A DNA stretch of 61,124 nucleotides, from NCBI GenBank assembly GCA_900299005.1, contig OMID01000122.1, positions 1 to 61,124 on the forward strand. The letters are read 5' to 3'. The position numbers and the translations under genes are program-made. The stretch is from Oxalobacteraceae bacterium (GTDB lineage: Bacteria; Pseudomonadota; Gammaproteobacteria; Burkholderiales; Burkholderiaceae_D). Shown piece after piece: positions 17,812 through 26,874 of this stretch; position 1 is the stretch's first letter, and each line of letters begins with the position of its first letter. The notes beneath the pieces were generated by a model. The model did not search any database. It saw nothing but the letters and a program-made list of their open reading frames with translations, and had not been told where the DNA came from.

Positions 17812-17939
17812 CAAGACCGGGACGCAAAGATTTCCCCTGCGAGCGCAAATTAATTTCATGGCAGCGCGGCGTGACTCGGTGACTGGGTTGCGTCGATAAT
17901 CACTGCTATCAGTTTTGACTTCATACATGGGGATGAGCG

Positions 17940-18677
17940 ATGCGCGTTGGCTTGATGGTGACTTGCCTGGTAGACGTTATGCGTCCGGAAATCGGATTTT
18001 CAGCGATCAAGTTGCTGGAGGCCGCAGGATGCGAGGTCGTCATACCTGAGGCTCAGACCTGCTGCGGTCAGCCAGCCTACAGCGGAGGCAACAGGGCTGC
18101 CGCACGGGAACTGGCGGAGAAGTTCATTGGTGAATTCGAGGGCTTCGACTATATCGTCATTCCCTCTGGCTCGTGCGGCGGCACGATCAAGACCCATTAT
18201 GAGGATATTCTCGCGGGTCATGCGTCGCTGCTCGAACGTTACGCCCGGATTCAAAGCCGGGTGTACGAGCTGACAGATTTTTTGGTGAATGTAGTCAAAC
18301 TGGACAAGCTGCCCGAGGCTGCTCACGGCAGCTTCAGGGGAACCGTCACTTACCATGATTCCTGCTCGGGCCTTCGCGAACTTGGCGTGCAGCGCCAGCC
18401 ACGTGAATTGTTGGCCATGCGAGACGGCGTGCAACTCAAAGAAATGGATCAGGCTCGCGCATGCTGCGGATTTGGGGGCACCTTCGCAGTCAAGTATGGC
18501 GATATTTCGACGGCGATCGTCGACGATAAGTGCGCCAACATACATGCCAGCGGTGCCCATGCCGTAGTGCTGGGCGATCTGGGTTGCATGTTGAACATCG
18601 AGGGCCGACTGCGCCGCACCGGCGACACCACGACCCGCGTGCTGCATGTCGCCCAAGTCCTTTCAGGAGACGCATGA
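17940..18677 (+). CDS. lutA: lactate utilization protein LutA (Fe-S oxidoreductase subunit)
   Basis: A 245-residue protein with two CCG domains (QTCCGQPAYSGG near residue 40 and ARACCGFGGTFAVKYG near 175), the heterodisulfide-reductase-like cysteine motifs of LutA/LldE. In the LutABC complex it takes part in L-lactate oxidation. GGGG lies about 7 bases before the ATG. The stop codon overlaps lutB (ATGA). Confidence 0.92.
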   Translation: MRVGLMVTCLVDVMRPEIGFSAIKLLEAAGCEVVIPEAQTCCGQPAYSGGNRAAARELAEKFIGEFEGFDYIVIPSGSCGGTIKTHYEDILAGHASLLERYARIQSRVYELTDFLVNVVKLDKLPEAAHGSFRGTVTYHDSCSGLRELGVQRQPRELLAMRDGVQLKEMDQARACCGFGGTFAVKYGDISTAIVDDKCANIHASGAHAVVLGDLGCMLNIEGRLRRTGDTTTRVLHVAQVLSGDA

Positions 18678-20089
18678 TGCAAGTACAGACAATGCATTTC
18701 AAGGCGCGCGCTGGCGAGAAGCTGGCAGACAAGCGTCTGCAGAAAACGATGAAAAAGTTTTCGACCAAATTTGTCGGCGCCCGAGTCACCGCCATTTCAG
18801 AGCTCGATGATTTCGAGGGTACGCGCGACGCGGCGATTGAGCGTCGCATGCGTGCGATCAACAATCTGGATGTCTGGCTGGATATTTTCGAGACAGAGGC
18901 AACACGGCGCGGCGCGACGGTGCTCTATGCAGAGACCGCCGAGCAGGCCGCAAAGCTGGTTGTCGAGATTGCGCAAAAGCATGAAGTCAAGAAGGTCATC
19001 AAGTCCAAGTCCATGGTGTCGGAAGAGATGCAGCTCAATCGTGCGCTGGAAGCCGCGGGGGTGACACCTATCGAGACTGATCTGGGCGAGTACATCTTGC
19101 AGATCAATGACAATGAGCCGCCGTCGCACATCATTGCGCCGGTGATCCACAAAGACAAGGAAGAGATCGCCGACCTGTTCGCGAAGGTGCACAACAAGCC
19201 ACGCCTGACGGATATCCCCGAGATGACGCGAGAAGCCCGCGAGGTGTTGCGACCGCATTTTCTGTCGGCAGATATGGGCGTTACCGGGGGTAACTTCATC
19301 GTTGCCGAATCCGGGTCAGTCGCGGTGGTCACCAACGAAGGCAATGAGGGAATGTGCACCATCGTGCCACCCAAAGTACATGTTGTCGTGACCGGTGTTG
19401 AAAAAGTACTTCCTACGCTCGCTGATCTTGCGACGGTCATGCGCTTGCTGCCGCGCTCCGCAACGGGTCAGTCGATCTCGAATTATTTTTCTTTGCTCAC
19501 CGGGCCGCGCGCTCGTGACGAACAAGATGGCCCTGAGCATATGTACTTCGTGCTGGTTGATGCAGGCCGCACAGGCCTGATTGGCACCGAGTTTCAGGAC
19601 ATGCTTCGCTGCATTCGCTGCGGCGCCTGTATGAATCACTGCCCCGTTTATCAAAAGATTGGTGGGCACAGTTATGGCTGGGTGTATCCGGGCCCAATGG
19701 GCAGTGTTCTGACGCCTTCTTATGTAGGTATCGAAAAAACACTCGACTTGCCCCAGGCATCGACGCTATGCGGCGAGTGTCATGTGGCCTGTCCGGTAAA
19801 AATCCCCCTGCCCGACTTGCTGCGCAAGCTGCGGGAGAAGCAATTTGAACGCGGATTGCGGCCTGGTTTTGAGTATCTTTCCTTCGCTCTCTGGAAGTTT
19901 GTCGCCAAGCGTCCGATGCTGTATCGGTTCGCGACCCGAATCGCGGCACGAGCACTGAGCGTTATGGGCGGCAGCCGGGGCCTGATCCGGACCTTGCCGC
20001 TGGCAGGTGGATGGACAGACAATCGCGACATGCCAGCACCCTCAGGCAAGACCTTCAAGGAGTTGTACAAGGAGCGACAATCCGTCTGA
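18674..20089 (+). CDS. lutB: lactate utilization protein LutB (iron-sulfur)
   Basis: A 471-residue iron-sulfur protein. A LUD domain occupies most of the first 290 residues (VTGGNFIVAESGSVAVVTNEGNEGM). Two 4Fe-4S motifs follow: CIRCGACMNHCP beginning near residue 313 and CGECHVACP near 366. The frame is open from 18530, but the ATG at 18674 overlaps the lutA stop and has AGGAG upstream. No lutC follows; dgkA starts 3 bp later. The missing partner may be the fragment at 1-168. Confidence 0.92.
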   Translation: MMQVQTMHFKARAGEKLADKRLQKTMKKFSTKFVGARVTAISELDDFEGTRDAAIERRMRAINNLDVWLDIFETEATRRGATVLYAETAEQAAKLVVEIAQKHEVKKVIKSKSMVSEEMQLNRALEAAGVTPIETDLGEYILQINDNEPPSHIIAPVIHKDKEEIADLFAKVHNKPRLTDIPEMTREAREVLRPHFLSADMGVTGGNFIVAESGSVAVVTNEGNEGMCTIVPPKVHVVVTGVEKVLPTLADLATVMRLLPRSATGQSISNYFSLLTGPRARDEQDGPEHMYFVLVDAGRTGLIGTEFQDMLRCIRCGACMNHCPVYQKIGGHSYGWVYPGPMGSVLTPSYVGIEKTLDLPQASTLCGECHVACPVKIPLPDLLRKLREKQFERGLRPGFEYLSFALWKFVAKRPMLYRFATRIAARALSVMGGSRGLIRTLPLAGGWTDNRDMPAPSGKTFKELYKERQSV

Positions 20090-20092
20090 CCC

Positions 20093-20491
20093 ATGAGCGA
20101 GGAAAGCCACCCCGTAAGCGAATTCAAGAGCAAGAGCGGTATAACACGCGTCTTTTCTGCCTTGTGGTATTCGATGGATGGTTTGCGCACGGCCTGGCGC
20201 TACGAGCATGCGTTTCGGCAGGAACTGATGGTCGTTGTTCCTGGGGTGGTGGTGGCGCTGCTGATTCCAGTGACCACGCTCGAACGGGTCGTACTCATTG
20301 CGGTGCTGCTGCTCGTGCTGATCGTCGAATTGCTCAATTCCGCCATTGAAGCGGTGGTAGACCGCGTCTCGCTGGAGCGAAATCCTTTATCCAAGAATGC
20401 CAAGGATCTTGGCAGCGCTGCCGTGATGATATCGATGCTGCTTGCTGCGGTGACCTGGTCGCTGATCACCTTACCCCTTCTGCGAAAATAA
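20093..20491 (+). CDS. dgkA: diacylglycerol kinase (DgkA)
   Basis: A 132-residue inner-membrane kinase with three transmembrane helices, which recycles diacylglycerol to phosphatidic acid. The catalytic segment ELLNSAIEAVVDRVS is intact, and the N-terminal YSMDGLRTAWRYEHAFRQE amphipathic part is typical. It is 3 bp after lutB, which would place it in the lut transcript although the functions are unrelated. A terminator follows at once. Confidence 0.92.
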   Translation: MSEESHPVSEFKSKSGITRVFSALWYSMDGLRTAWRYEHAFRQELMVVVPGVVVALLIPVTTLERVVLIAVLLLVLIVELLNSAIEAVVDRVSLERNPLSKNAKDLGSAAVMISMLLAAVTWSLITLPLLRK

Positions 20492-20495
20492 AAGA

Positions 20496-20526
20496 AGCCA
20501 GGCTGACGAGGGCCAGCCTGGCTTTG
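20496..20526 (+). terminator. terminator after dgkA
   Basis: AGCCAGGCTG and CAGCCTGGCT are complementary with an 8-base loop. Only a short, imperfect T-rich tail (TTGGCATTTC) follows, so termination may be moderate. It lies between convergent genes. Confidence 0.65.
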
Positions 20527-20554
20527 GCATTTCTCGTTGTACCGGATGGTTCGT

Positions 20555-21598
20555 TTACTGTCCTGGGTTCATGAGGTCCGCATGTACTTCGTTGATCTCT
20601 TTGACGATCTCATCCGAGAGCGTGACTGAGTACGCGTCGATATCGTATTCCAGCTGCTCGATGGAGGTGGCACCGATAATGGTTGAGGCGACGAACCAGC
20701 GTGTGTAGCACCATGCCAGCGCGAGCTGGGTCATGCTCATATCGTGCTTTCTGGCGATTTGCATGTAGCGTTTGGTGGCTTCGACCACGCGCGGGCGAAG
20801 ATAGCGCGGGCTCCATTCTGGCGGAAAGTGCGTGAGACGACCTTTTGCCTTAGGGTCGTCTACATACTTTCCGGTCAGCTGACCGAAAGCCAGCGGACTG
20901 TAGGCCAGCATGCCCACATTCTCGCGGTAGCAGGTCTCGTCCAGTCCACTCTCGAAGGAGCGATTGGCGAGGTGATAACCATTCTGGATAGAGATGATAC
21001 GCGGAAGACCCATGGTCTGCGCGCAGTAGATGAACTCGGACACGCCCCACGAACTTTCGTTAGAGACGCCGATGTAGCGTATCTTGCCTTCATCAATCAG
21101 CTCTGCCAGCACCTCGAGGGTTTCCTGGATGGGAACGCAGGGGCGTTCGTTCTCAGGCTTGAAGAACAGCTGGCCAAACACAGGCACATTGCGGCTTGGC
21201 CAGTGCAGCTGATAAAGATCTACGTAGTCCGTCTTCAGACGCTTCAGGCTGCCTTCCAGAGCGGTGCGGATGTTTTTACGATCGAAATTGTTGTCGCCTT
21301 TGCGGATCCAGGTCATGGCTTTCGAGGGGCCGGCAACTTTAGTTGCCAGTACGATTTCGTCACGCCTGCCCGTCTTTTTGATCCAGTTACCGATGATGCT
21401 CTCCGTGGCGGTGTAGGTTTCGGCGCGCGGCATGACCGGATACAACTCGGCAGTATCAATAAAGTTGATGCCACGTTCTAATGCCACGTCGAGCTGGCTG
21501 TGGCCTTCAGCCTCGGTGTTCTGCTCACCGAAGGTCATTGTTCCGAGGCAGATCTTCGAGACCTCAAGATCGCTTTGACCGAGTATCACTTTGTCCAT
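20555..21598 (-). CDS. NADP(H)-dependent aldo-keto reductase, Tas-like
   Basis: A 347-residue aldo-keto reductase with a TIM barrel. The catalytic Tyr lies in NFIDTAELYPVMPRAETY, Lys in IVLATKVAGPS and His in LYQLHWPSRN; the NADP-binding end is GATSIEQLEYDIDA. It matches the Tas/YajO-like branch. The ATG at 21598 has GGAGAC upstream, so the longer frame to 21679 is rejected. The natural substrate is unknown. Confidence 0.87.
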   Translation of the reverse strand: MDKVILGQSDLEVSKICLGTMTFGEQNTEAEGHSQLDVALERGINFIDTAELYPVMPRAETYTATESIIGNWIKKTGRRDEIVLATKVAGPSKAMTWIRKGDNNFDRKNIRTALEGSLKRLKTDYVDLYQLHWPSRNVPVFGQLFFKPENERPCVPIQETLEVLAELIDEGKIRYIGVSNESSWGVSEFIYCAQTMGLPRIISIQNGYHLANRSFESGLDETCYRENVGMLAYSPLAFGQLTGKYVDDPKAKGRLTHFPPEWSPRYLRPRVVEATKRYMQIARKHDMSMTQLALAWCYTRWFVASTIIGATSIEQLEYDIDAYSVTLSDEIVKEINEVHADLMNPGQ

Positions 21599-21644
21599 GC
21601 TTGTCTCCGTTTTTTTAGTTGGGGTGGAAATAAACGTTCGTGAA

Positions 21645-22721
21645 TCAGGACGGTTTTCTTCGAGCCAGTGCTTCTGCACACTCGCCGACGAGTCCTGGGC
21701 CGCGGTAGATCAGGCCCGTGTAAAGTTGAATCAGGCTGGCGCCAGCGTCGAGCTTTGCCGTGGCATCGTCAGCATCGAATACGCCGCCCACGCCAATGAT
21801 CGGAATATCATGACCGAGCTGTTGGTACAGTGCGCGAATAACGCGGTTCGATAATTCTCTGACGGGCATGCCCGAGAGACCGCCGCTTTCGTTGGCATGA
21901 GCCAGCCCCTGCACCGCCTCGCGGGAGGTGGTGGTATTGGTAGCGATTACGCCATCCATGCGATGACGCAGCAGGGCATCGGCAATCGTGGTGATTTGTC
22001 CGTCATCCAGATCGGGGGCGATTTTCAGTACGATCGGGACGTAACGGGAGTGGGTGTCCGCCAGCCGGCTCTGCGCCTCTTTCAGTTTCGCCAGCAGGTC
22101 ATCCACTTCCGAGGCCTGCTGCAACTGGCGCAGATGTTGGGTGTTGGGCGATGAAATATTTACCGTCACATACGACGCGTACGGATAAACCTTCTCTAGG
22201 CAGAGTAGATAATCCTCGGTTGCGCGCTCTATTGGCGTGTCTGCGTTTTTGCCGATGTTCAGTCCGAGTACGCCCCGTTTTTCCTGATAAAACTGCGATG
22301 ACTTCACGTTGTGCACGAAAGCATCGACACCGCCATTATTGAAGCCCATGCGATTGATCAGGGCGTGCGCTGCCGGCAGGCGAAACATTCTTGGCTTGGG
22401 GTTGCCTGGCTGTGGGCGCGGAGTGACGGTGCCGACCTCAATGAAGCCAAAGCCAAGGGCGGAAAGCCCATCGATGCAGGCACCATCTTTGTCAAGGCCC
22501 GCTGCCAACCCAACGCCGTTCGGGAATCGCAAGCCCATCACGTTACGGGGATCCACAACAGGGCGGATGAGCCGTTGTGGAATACCCAGCTGCGCCGCAA
22601 AGCGCAGCATCGGCAGAGTCAGATCGTGTGCCGTCTCTGGATCCAGCGAAAACAGCAGGGGACGGGCGAGCGAATAGAGCAACTTGTCGGACACAGTAGG
22701 CAGGCAAAGAAGAAAAGCCAA
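21645..22721 (-). CDS. pyrD: dihydroorotate dehydrogenase (quinone), class 2
   Basis: A 358-residue FMN enzyme of pyrimidine synthesis bound to the inner membrane, oxidising dihydroorotate with quinone. It carries the N-terminal membrane-associating helix ([20 protein letters not shown]), [18 protein letters not shown], the catalytic Ser region in [14 protein letters not shown], and [13 protein letters not shown]. It follows bpt by 39 bp, so aat-bpt-pyrD form one transcript. Confidence 0.95.
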   Translation of the reverse strand: MAFLLCLPTVSDKLLYSLARPLLFSLDPETAHDLTLPMLRFAAQLGIPQRLIRPVVDPRNVMGLRFPNGVGLAAGLDKDGACIDGLSALGFGFIEVGTVTPRPQPGNPKPRMFRLPAAHALINRMGFNNGGVDAFVHNVKSSQFYQEKRGVLGLNIGKNADTPIERATEDYLLCLEKVYPYASYVTVNISSPNTQHLRQLQQASEVDDLLAKLKEAQSRLADTHSRYVPIVLKIAPDLDDGQITTIADALLRHRMDGVIATNTTTSREAVQGLAHANESGGLSGMPVRELSNRVIRALYQQLGHDIPIIGVGGVFDADDATAKLDAGASLIQLYTGLIYRGPGLVGECAEALARRKPS

Positions 22722-22760
22722 CTCATTTTAACCGCAAGCACGATGCCGCTGGCTGCGGGT

Positions 22761-23483
22761 TCAGAGCTGTTCCCACCGTCCTTTGCGCAATACCTCTATC
22801 GGGCGGAAGTTGGTTTTGTAGGCCATCTTGTCACTCTGGGCGATCCAGTAACCAAGATAGACATACGGTATGCCGAGTTGTCGTGCCTGCTCAATCTGCC
22901 ACAACACATTGTAGGTGCCCAGGCTAGCGCGAGGCAGGTCGGGGTCGAAGAAGGTATACACGGAGGACAAGCCATCATCGAGCACGTCAATGATGCTGAC
23001 CATCCTCAGCGTGCCCTCGGGCGCGCGAAATTCCACCAGTCGGGTGTTGACTTTACTCTGCAACAGGAACTGCGCATACTGATCGCGGCTATCCTGATCC
23101 ATGCCACCGCCAGCGTGGCGCGCCGACTGATAGCGGAGGTAAAGTTCATAGTGCTCATGAACATAGGCGAGCTTCGATACCCAGGTCGTCAATTCTGCAT
23201 GCTGCTTCCATGCACGGCGCTGACTGCGGCTGGGCGAGAACTCGGCCGCGTTCACGCGCACCGGCGTACAGGCCTGACAGCCATCGCAATAGGGGCGATA
23301 GGTGAAGATGCCGCTGCGACGGAAACCGTTCTTTACCAGTTCCGAGTAGACATCAGCGTTGATCAGGTGGGATGGGGTGGCGACCTGCGAGCGGGCTTGA
23401 CGGTGATCGAGATAGCTGCACGGATAGGGTGCCGTCGCGTAGAACTGAAGCGTCGAAAAGGGCAGATCCTTCAGATGCGTCAT
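22761..23483 (-). CDS. bpt: aspartate/glutamate leucyltransferase (Bpt)
   Basis: A 240-residue Ate1-like enzyme that adds leucine to N-terminal Asp or Glu and directs proteins to ClpS/ClpAP degradation. YPCSYL, the cysteine group [12 protein letters not shown] and [27 protein letters not shown] are family hallmarks. Its start overlaps the stop of aat by 4 bp, coupling the two N-degron transferases. Confidence 0.95.
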   Translation of the reverse strand: MTHLKDLPFSTLQFYATAPYPCSYLDHRQARSQVATPSHLINADVYSELVKNGFRRSGIFTYRPYCDGCQACTPVRVNAAEFSPSRSQRRAWKQHAELTTWVSKLAYVHEHYELYLRYQSARHAGGGMDQDSRDQYAQFLLQSKVNTRLVEFRAPEGTLRMVSIIDVLDDGLSSVYTFFDPDLPRASLGTYNVLWQIEQARQLGIPYVYLGYWIAQSDKMAYKTNFRPIEVLRKGRWEQL

Positions 23484-24283
23484 GGCGTCCCGTGAGGCGT
23501 TATCAAGTTGATTTCCGACGATCGTACACTGAAGTCTGCGGTTTTGTCGCGCTCAGTGGCTGCAAACAATTGTCTAGGTTGCCAAGACTGTATAGACGGC
23601 CCGGACAAGGCTGTTTTCATTAGCGTAATAAATTCGGCGCGCGGAACAGGGCGAGCGCCGAGCGACGTCAGGTGCGAGGTTTCTTGCTGGCAGTCTATCC
23701 ATTCGACGCCTTCGCTCCGTAAAAATTCCACCAGATAGGCGAGCGTTACTTTGGATGCATCGCTAACACGCGTGAACATGGACTCGCCGTAAAACATGCG
23801 GCCAATGCACAGACCGTAAGCACCTCCGACGAGTTGCCCGTCCAGCCAAAGTTCGGACGAATGCGCATAGCCCAGATCGTGCAATGCGCAATAAGCGTCA
23901 ATGATCTCTGAGGATATCCATGTCCCGTCACTATCGAGCCGGGGCGCGGCGCATAGCGTGATGACCTCACGAAAAGCCGTATCGAAACGCACTTGCCATG
24001 GGCCGCCTTGGCGCATGCTGAGGTCTATCTTGCGCAGTGTCTTGGCCAGACTGCGTGAAATCCGGAAATCTGCGGTCCGCAAAACCAGGCGCGGGTCGGT
24101 GCTCCACCAGAGAATGGGCTGGTTGCCTGAGAACCAGGGGAAAATTCCCTGACGGTAGGCGTCGAGAAGTCGCGCAGGCGATAAATCTCCACCGGCGGCC
24201 AGCAGGCCGGGTGCACCCTCAGTCTGGGTAAGTGCCTCCGAGGGATGGGGAAAAGGCGAGTCTGGCTCCAGCCAGGGGATCAT
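23480..24283 (-). CDS. aat: leucyl/phenylalanyl-tRNA--protein transferase
   Basis: Aat adds Leu or Phe to N-terminal Arg/Lys residues for N-degron degradation. [50 protein letters not shown] and the [14 protein letters not shown] end are all present. The ATG at 24283 ([12 protein letters not shown]) is the usual N-terminus; a TTG or GTG a few codons upstream would be an alternative. An NtrC-like site lies just upstream, which may matter more for the divergent amt. Confidence 0.95.
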   Translation of the reverse strand: MIPWLEPDSPFPHPSEALTQTEGAPGLLAAGGDLSPARLLDAYRQGIFPWFSGNQPILWWSTDPRLVLRTADFRISRSLAKTLRKIDLSMRQGGPWQVRFDTAFREVITLCAAPRLDSDGTWISSEIIDAYCALHDLGYAHSSELWLDGQLVGGAYGLCIGRMFYGESMFTRVSDASKVTLAYLVEFLRSEGVEWIDCQQETSHLTSLGARPVPRAEFITLMKTALSGPSIQSWQPRQLFAATERDKTADFSVRSSEINLITPHGTP

Positions 24284-24287
24284 TCTT

Positions 24288-24327
24288 TTCACCAATTCGG
24301 TGTCCTTTTTTGCACTTCTCGGGTGCG
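24288..24327 (+). promoter_or_regulatory. tandem NtrC-like enhancer sites upstream of amt
   Basis: Two dyads fit TGCACC-N5-GGTGCA: TTCACC-AATTC-GGTGTC at 24288-24304 and TGCACT-TCTCG-GGTGCG at 24311-24327. Centres are 23 bp apart and lie about 117 and 140 bp upstream of the predicted sigma54 start of amt. The second site has only two mismatches. Confidence 0.65.
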
Positions 24328-24410
24328 TTTCTGCATGTCAAGCTCTTGTCAGAAAAAATAAGTCTTTACGATTCATGGGCTTACTATGCTTCGTTGAGGT
24401 CGCACCAAAA

Positions 24411-24426
24411 AGGAACGGAAATTGCT
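24411..24426 (+). promoter_or_regulatory. sigma54 (RpoN) promoter of amt
   Basis: AGGAACGGAAATTGCT matches TGGCACG-N4-TTGCW at 14 of 16 positions counting N, with GG and GC exactly 10 bases apart. Transcription would begin near 24436, about 38 bases before the amt ATG. NtrC-like sites upstream complete the arrangement. Confidence 0.7.
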
Positions 24427-24473
24427 AATGAGCAGGGTTTCACAAATTTTTTGCACATTATCAGGGAGTTTTC

Positions 24474-25676
24474 ATGGACGCATTCCGCAGCGGCGCGGAC
24501 ACGCTTTTTATATTGCTAGGTGCCATCATGATCGTTGCGATGCATGCCGGATTCGCTTTTCTGGAGCTTGGCACGGTTCGCAAGAAAAATCAGGTGAATG
24601 CGCTGGTGAAAATATTAGTGGATTTTGCGGTGTCGACGATAGCGTATTTCTTCGTTGGCTATGGGATAGCCTACGGTGTCCACTTCTTCAGCAGCGCCTC
24701 TGTTCTTGCCGAGAAGAGCGGCTTCGAGTTGGTGAAGTTCTTCTTCTTGCTCACCTTCGCGGCGGCGATACCGGCAATCATCTCCGGCGGTATCGCAGAG
24801 CGTGCGCGTTTTCATCCGCAACTGATCGCGACAGCCTTGCTGGTCGGTTTTGTTTATCCTTTTTTTGAAGGCATCGCCTGGAATCAGCGCTTCGGTGTGC
24901 AGGCCTGGCTGGAGTCGAGCTTTGGTGTGCCTTTTCATGACTTTGCCGGATCTGTGGTGGTGCACGCGGTCGGTGGATGGGCGGCACTGCCTGCGGTACT
25001 CCTGTTGGGTTCGCGGCGTGGCCGCTACACGAAAGAAGGCGCTGTGGCCGCTCACCCGCCATCGAACATTCCTTTCCTCGCGCTGGGAGCATGGATACTC
25101 GCGGTTGGCTGGTTCGGTTTCAATGTGATGAGTGCACAGACGCTGGACAAAATGAATGGTCTGGTAGCGATCAACTCGCTCATGGCTATGGTTGGCGGCA
25201 CACTGGTGGCGGTGGTTCTCGGTAAGAATGATCCTGGCTTTGCCTACAACGGCCCGCTGGCGGGTCTGGTTGCCGTGTGTGCGGGATCCGATCTCATGCA
25301 CCCGCTCGGAGCGCTGATCACTGGCGGCATTGCTGGTGCGATCTTCGTGTGGATGTTCACGCTAACGCAGAACCGGTGGAAGATCGATGACGTGCTCGGC
25401 GTCTGGCCCTTGCACGGACTGTGCGGGGCCTGGGGAGGTATTGCTGCCGGTATTTTCGGTCTTCAATCGCTTGGCGGCATCGGCGGCGTATCGCTGGCAT
25501 CCCAGTTGTTCGGTACCCTCCTGGGCATTGCCGTTGCTGTTGCTGGAGGTTGGCTGATTTACGGCGTGCTCAAGCGTTTGGTGGGTATACGCCTTGACCC
25601 GGAGGAAGAATACGAGGGTGCGGATTTGTCGGTGCACCGAATCACCGCCACACCTGAGCGCGAAGCCAGCTGGTAG
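24474..25676 (+). CDS. amt: ammonium transporter Amt
   Basis: A 400-residue inner-membrane channel with about eleven helices that imports ammonium. GAIMIVAMHAGFAFLELGTVRKKN is the family N-terminus. The twin-His pore is represented by FAGSVVVHAVGGWAAL (His168-like) and GVWPLHGLCGAWGG (His318-like). No signal peptide and no fused sensor domain are seen. AGGGAG lies before the ATG. No glnK neighbours it, which is unusual, since amtB is commonly coupled to glnK. Confidence 0.94.
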   Translation: MDAFRSGADTLFILLGAIMIVAMHAGFAFLELGTVRKKNQVNALVKILVDFAVSTIAYFFVGYGIAYGVHFFSSASVLAEKSGFELVKFFFLLTFAAAIPAIISGGIAERARFHPQLIATALLVGFVYPFFEGIAWNQRFGVQAWLESSFGVPFHDFAGSVVVHAVGGWAALPAVLLLGSRRGRYTKEGAVAAHPPSNIPFLALGAWILAVGWFGFNVMSAQTLDKMNGLVAINSLMAMVGGTLVAVVLGKNDPGFAYNGPLAGLVAVCAGSDLMHPLGALITGGIAGAIFVWMFTLTQNRWKIDDVLGVWPLHGLCGAWGGIAAGIFGLQSLGGIGGVSLASQLFGTLLGIAVAVAGGWLIYGVLKRLVGIRLDPEEEYEGADLSVHRITATPEREASW

Positions 25677-25696
25677 ACATCAGTGCTGAGTCGGAA

Positions 25697-26263
25697 TTAC
25701 TCTTGCATCTTGCGGCGTATGTCCATAGAGCGCAGCGTAAAGGCCTGGCCCTTACGATGCGCTGCAAGATCGGCGAAGAGAAATTTCAGTGTGTGCGCCA
25801 CTGTCGGAAAAGCGATCTCATTCCAAGGTACTTCGGTCTCGGAAAATAATTTGACGTCCAGGCTTTCAGTACCGGCTGAAAAATCAAGATCCAGCAGGCG
25901 CGCGCGGTAGAACATGTGCACCTGATGAACATGAGGCACGTTCATCAATGTGTACAGCTCTTGCAAATCAATTCGTGCGCCAGCCTCTTCGAGTGTTTCG
26001 CGCGCGGCTGCCTCGGCGGTGGTCTCATTGTTCTCCATGAAGCCCGCCGGCAATGTCCAGTAGCCAAGACGAGGTTCGATCGCCCGTCTGCATAGCAGTA
26101 CCTTGCATGAATCATGTTCATCCCACAGCGGGATGCTGCCCACGACCATCTTCGGATTCTGATAGTGAATCGTGCCGCATTGCGTACACACATGTCGCTC
26201 GCGGGTGTCGTCAGGCGGTATCCGGATATGCACCGGGTGCCCGCAGCTTGAACAGAAATTCAT
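25697..26263 (-). CDS. Nudix hydrolase with N-terminal zinc ribbon
   Basis: A 188-residue protein with a zinc ribbon (CSSCG and CTQCG, residues 4-33) followed by a Nudix domain. The Nudix box reads GFMENNETTAEAAARETLEEAG, spanning about residues 75-97 with the conserved Gly, Glu and REtlEE residues. This arrangement resembles YjaD/NudC-like or ADP-ribose-type pyrophosphatases; the substrate is not assignable. It is convergent with amt, separated by 20 bp without an obvious terminator. Confidence 0.88.
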   Translation of the reverse strand: MNFCSSCGHPVHIRIPPDDTRERHVCTQCGTIHYQNPKMVVGSIPLWDEHDSCKVLLCRRAIEPRLGYWTLPAGFMENNETTAEAAARETLEEAGARIDLQELYTLMNVPHVHQVHMFYRARLLDLDFSAGTESLDVKLFSETEVPWNEIAFPTVAHTLKFLFADLAAHRKGQAFTLRSMDIRRKMQE

Positions 26264-26360
26264 TACGGATGCTTCGACAGATTGATGGGGCTAACGGCAG
26301 GTATCCTTGTGCGGGCGAGTGTAACACCCGAAGAGAGCGGTCAAGTTTGACGAACAGAAT

Positions 26361-26389
26361 TTGCAAAACGAGTCGGGACGCTGTATAGT
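26361..26389 (+). promoter_or_regulatory. promoter of the initiator tRNA gene
   Basis: TTGCAA at 26361-26366 and TATAGT at 26384-26389 are 17 bases apart. The start would fall near 26396, a few bases before the mature tRNA end at 26403. Confidence 0.6.
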
Positions 26390-26402
26390 TCGATCCCTCA
26401 GA

Positions 26403-26479
26403 CGCGGGGTGGAGCAGTCTGGCAGCTCGTCGGGCTCATAACCCGAAGGTCACAGGTTCAAATCCTGTCCCCGCAACCA
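26403..26479 (+). tRNA. initiator tRNA-fMet (CAT)
   Basis: A full cloverleaf of 77 bases including the encoded CCA. The anticodon loop is CTCATAA (anticodon CAT) on a stem ending in GGG/CCC, and position 1 is C facing A72, an unpaired end. Both are initiator hallmarks. The T-loop is GGTTCAAATCC. In E. coli an initiator tRNA (metY) heads the rimP-nusA-infB operon; here it lies upstream of scpB, in the same broader block. Confidence 0.96.
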
Positions 26480-26489
26480 AGATACCCGG

Positions 26490-26520
26490 CCCGGTCCACG
26501 CGACCGGGTTTTTGTTTTTT
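26490..26520 (+). terminator. terminator of tRNA-fMet
   Basis: CCCGGTC-CACGC-GACCGGG followed by TTTTTGTTTTTT. A strong intrinsic terminator 10 bases after the tRNA. It separates the tRNA from scpB, which therefore needs its own promoter. Confidence 0.88.
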
Positions 26521-26613
26521 GGGGGTCGGGCAGCGTTATCGAGAAACCCGTCCGCCAGGGCGTGTGCGCGGTCATGAGCGTGGCCAAGAGGGGTGGCCAT
26601 GCGCTCCGAGGCA

Positions 26614-26642
26614 ATGACAATTTCGTGGAAGTGGCCTATAAT
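26614..26642 (+). promoter_or_regulatory. sigma70 promoter upstream of scpB
   Basis: ATGACA at 26614-26619 (5 of 6) and a perfect TATAAT at 26637-26642 are 17 bases apart. The start would be near 26650. It should drive the scpB-rluB transcript with a leader of about 225 bases. Confidence 0.6.
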
Positions 26643-26874
26643 CCGCGCCAGTTTGGGTTTGACGCGGTCCGCCTTCCGTCCCTGGAATGAATCGCCCGCC
26701 GTCCCCGCCGAGTCTTCATGAGACCGGCCCTGAAGCGCCAGTAGCCCACTAAAAAGCCCACCACATCGGGCTCTGGCGGCAAGCACCCGCTATACAGCGC
26801 CTGCCTTGGCTTAGTTGACGCAGGCCGTTTAGTTCGCTGTTCATTGCAACCAACCTGTATTTCTAGAATCACAG
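26643..26874 (+). other. long leader of the scpB transcript, no gene seen
   Basis: This stretch has no convincing reading frame. A stem of CGCCAG-t-AGCCC with GGGCT-CTGGCG (about 26738-26785) indicates secondary structure. I do not recognise a known riboswitch. A regulatory leader or a spacer are both possible. Confidence 0.3.
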
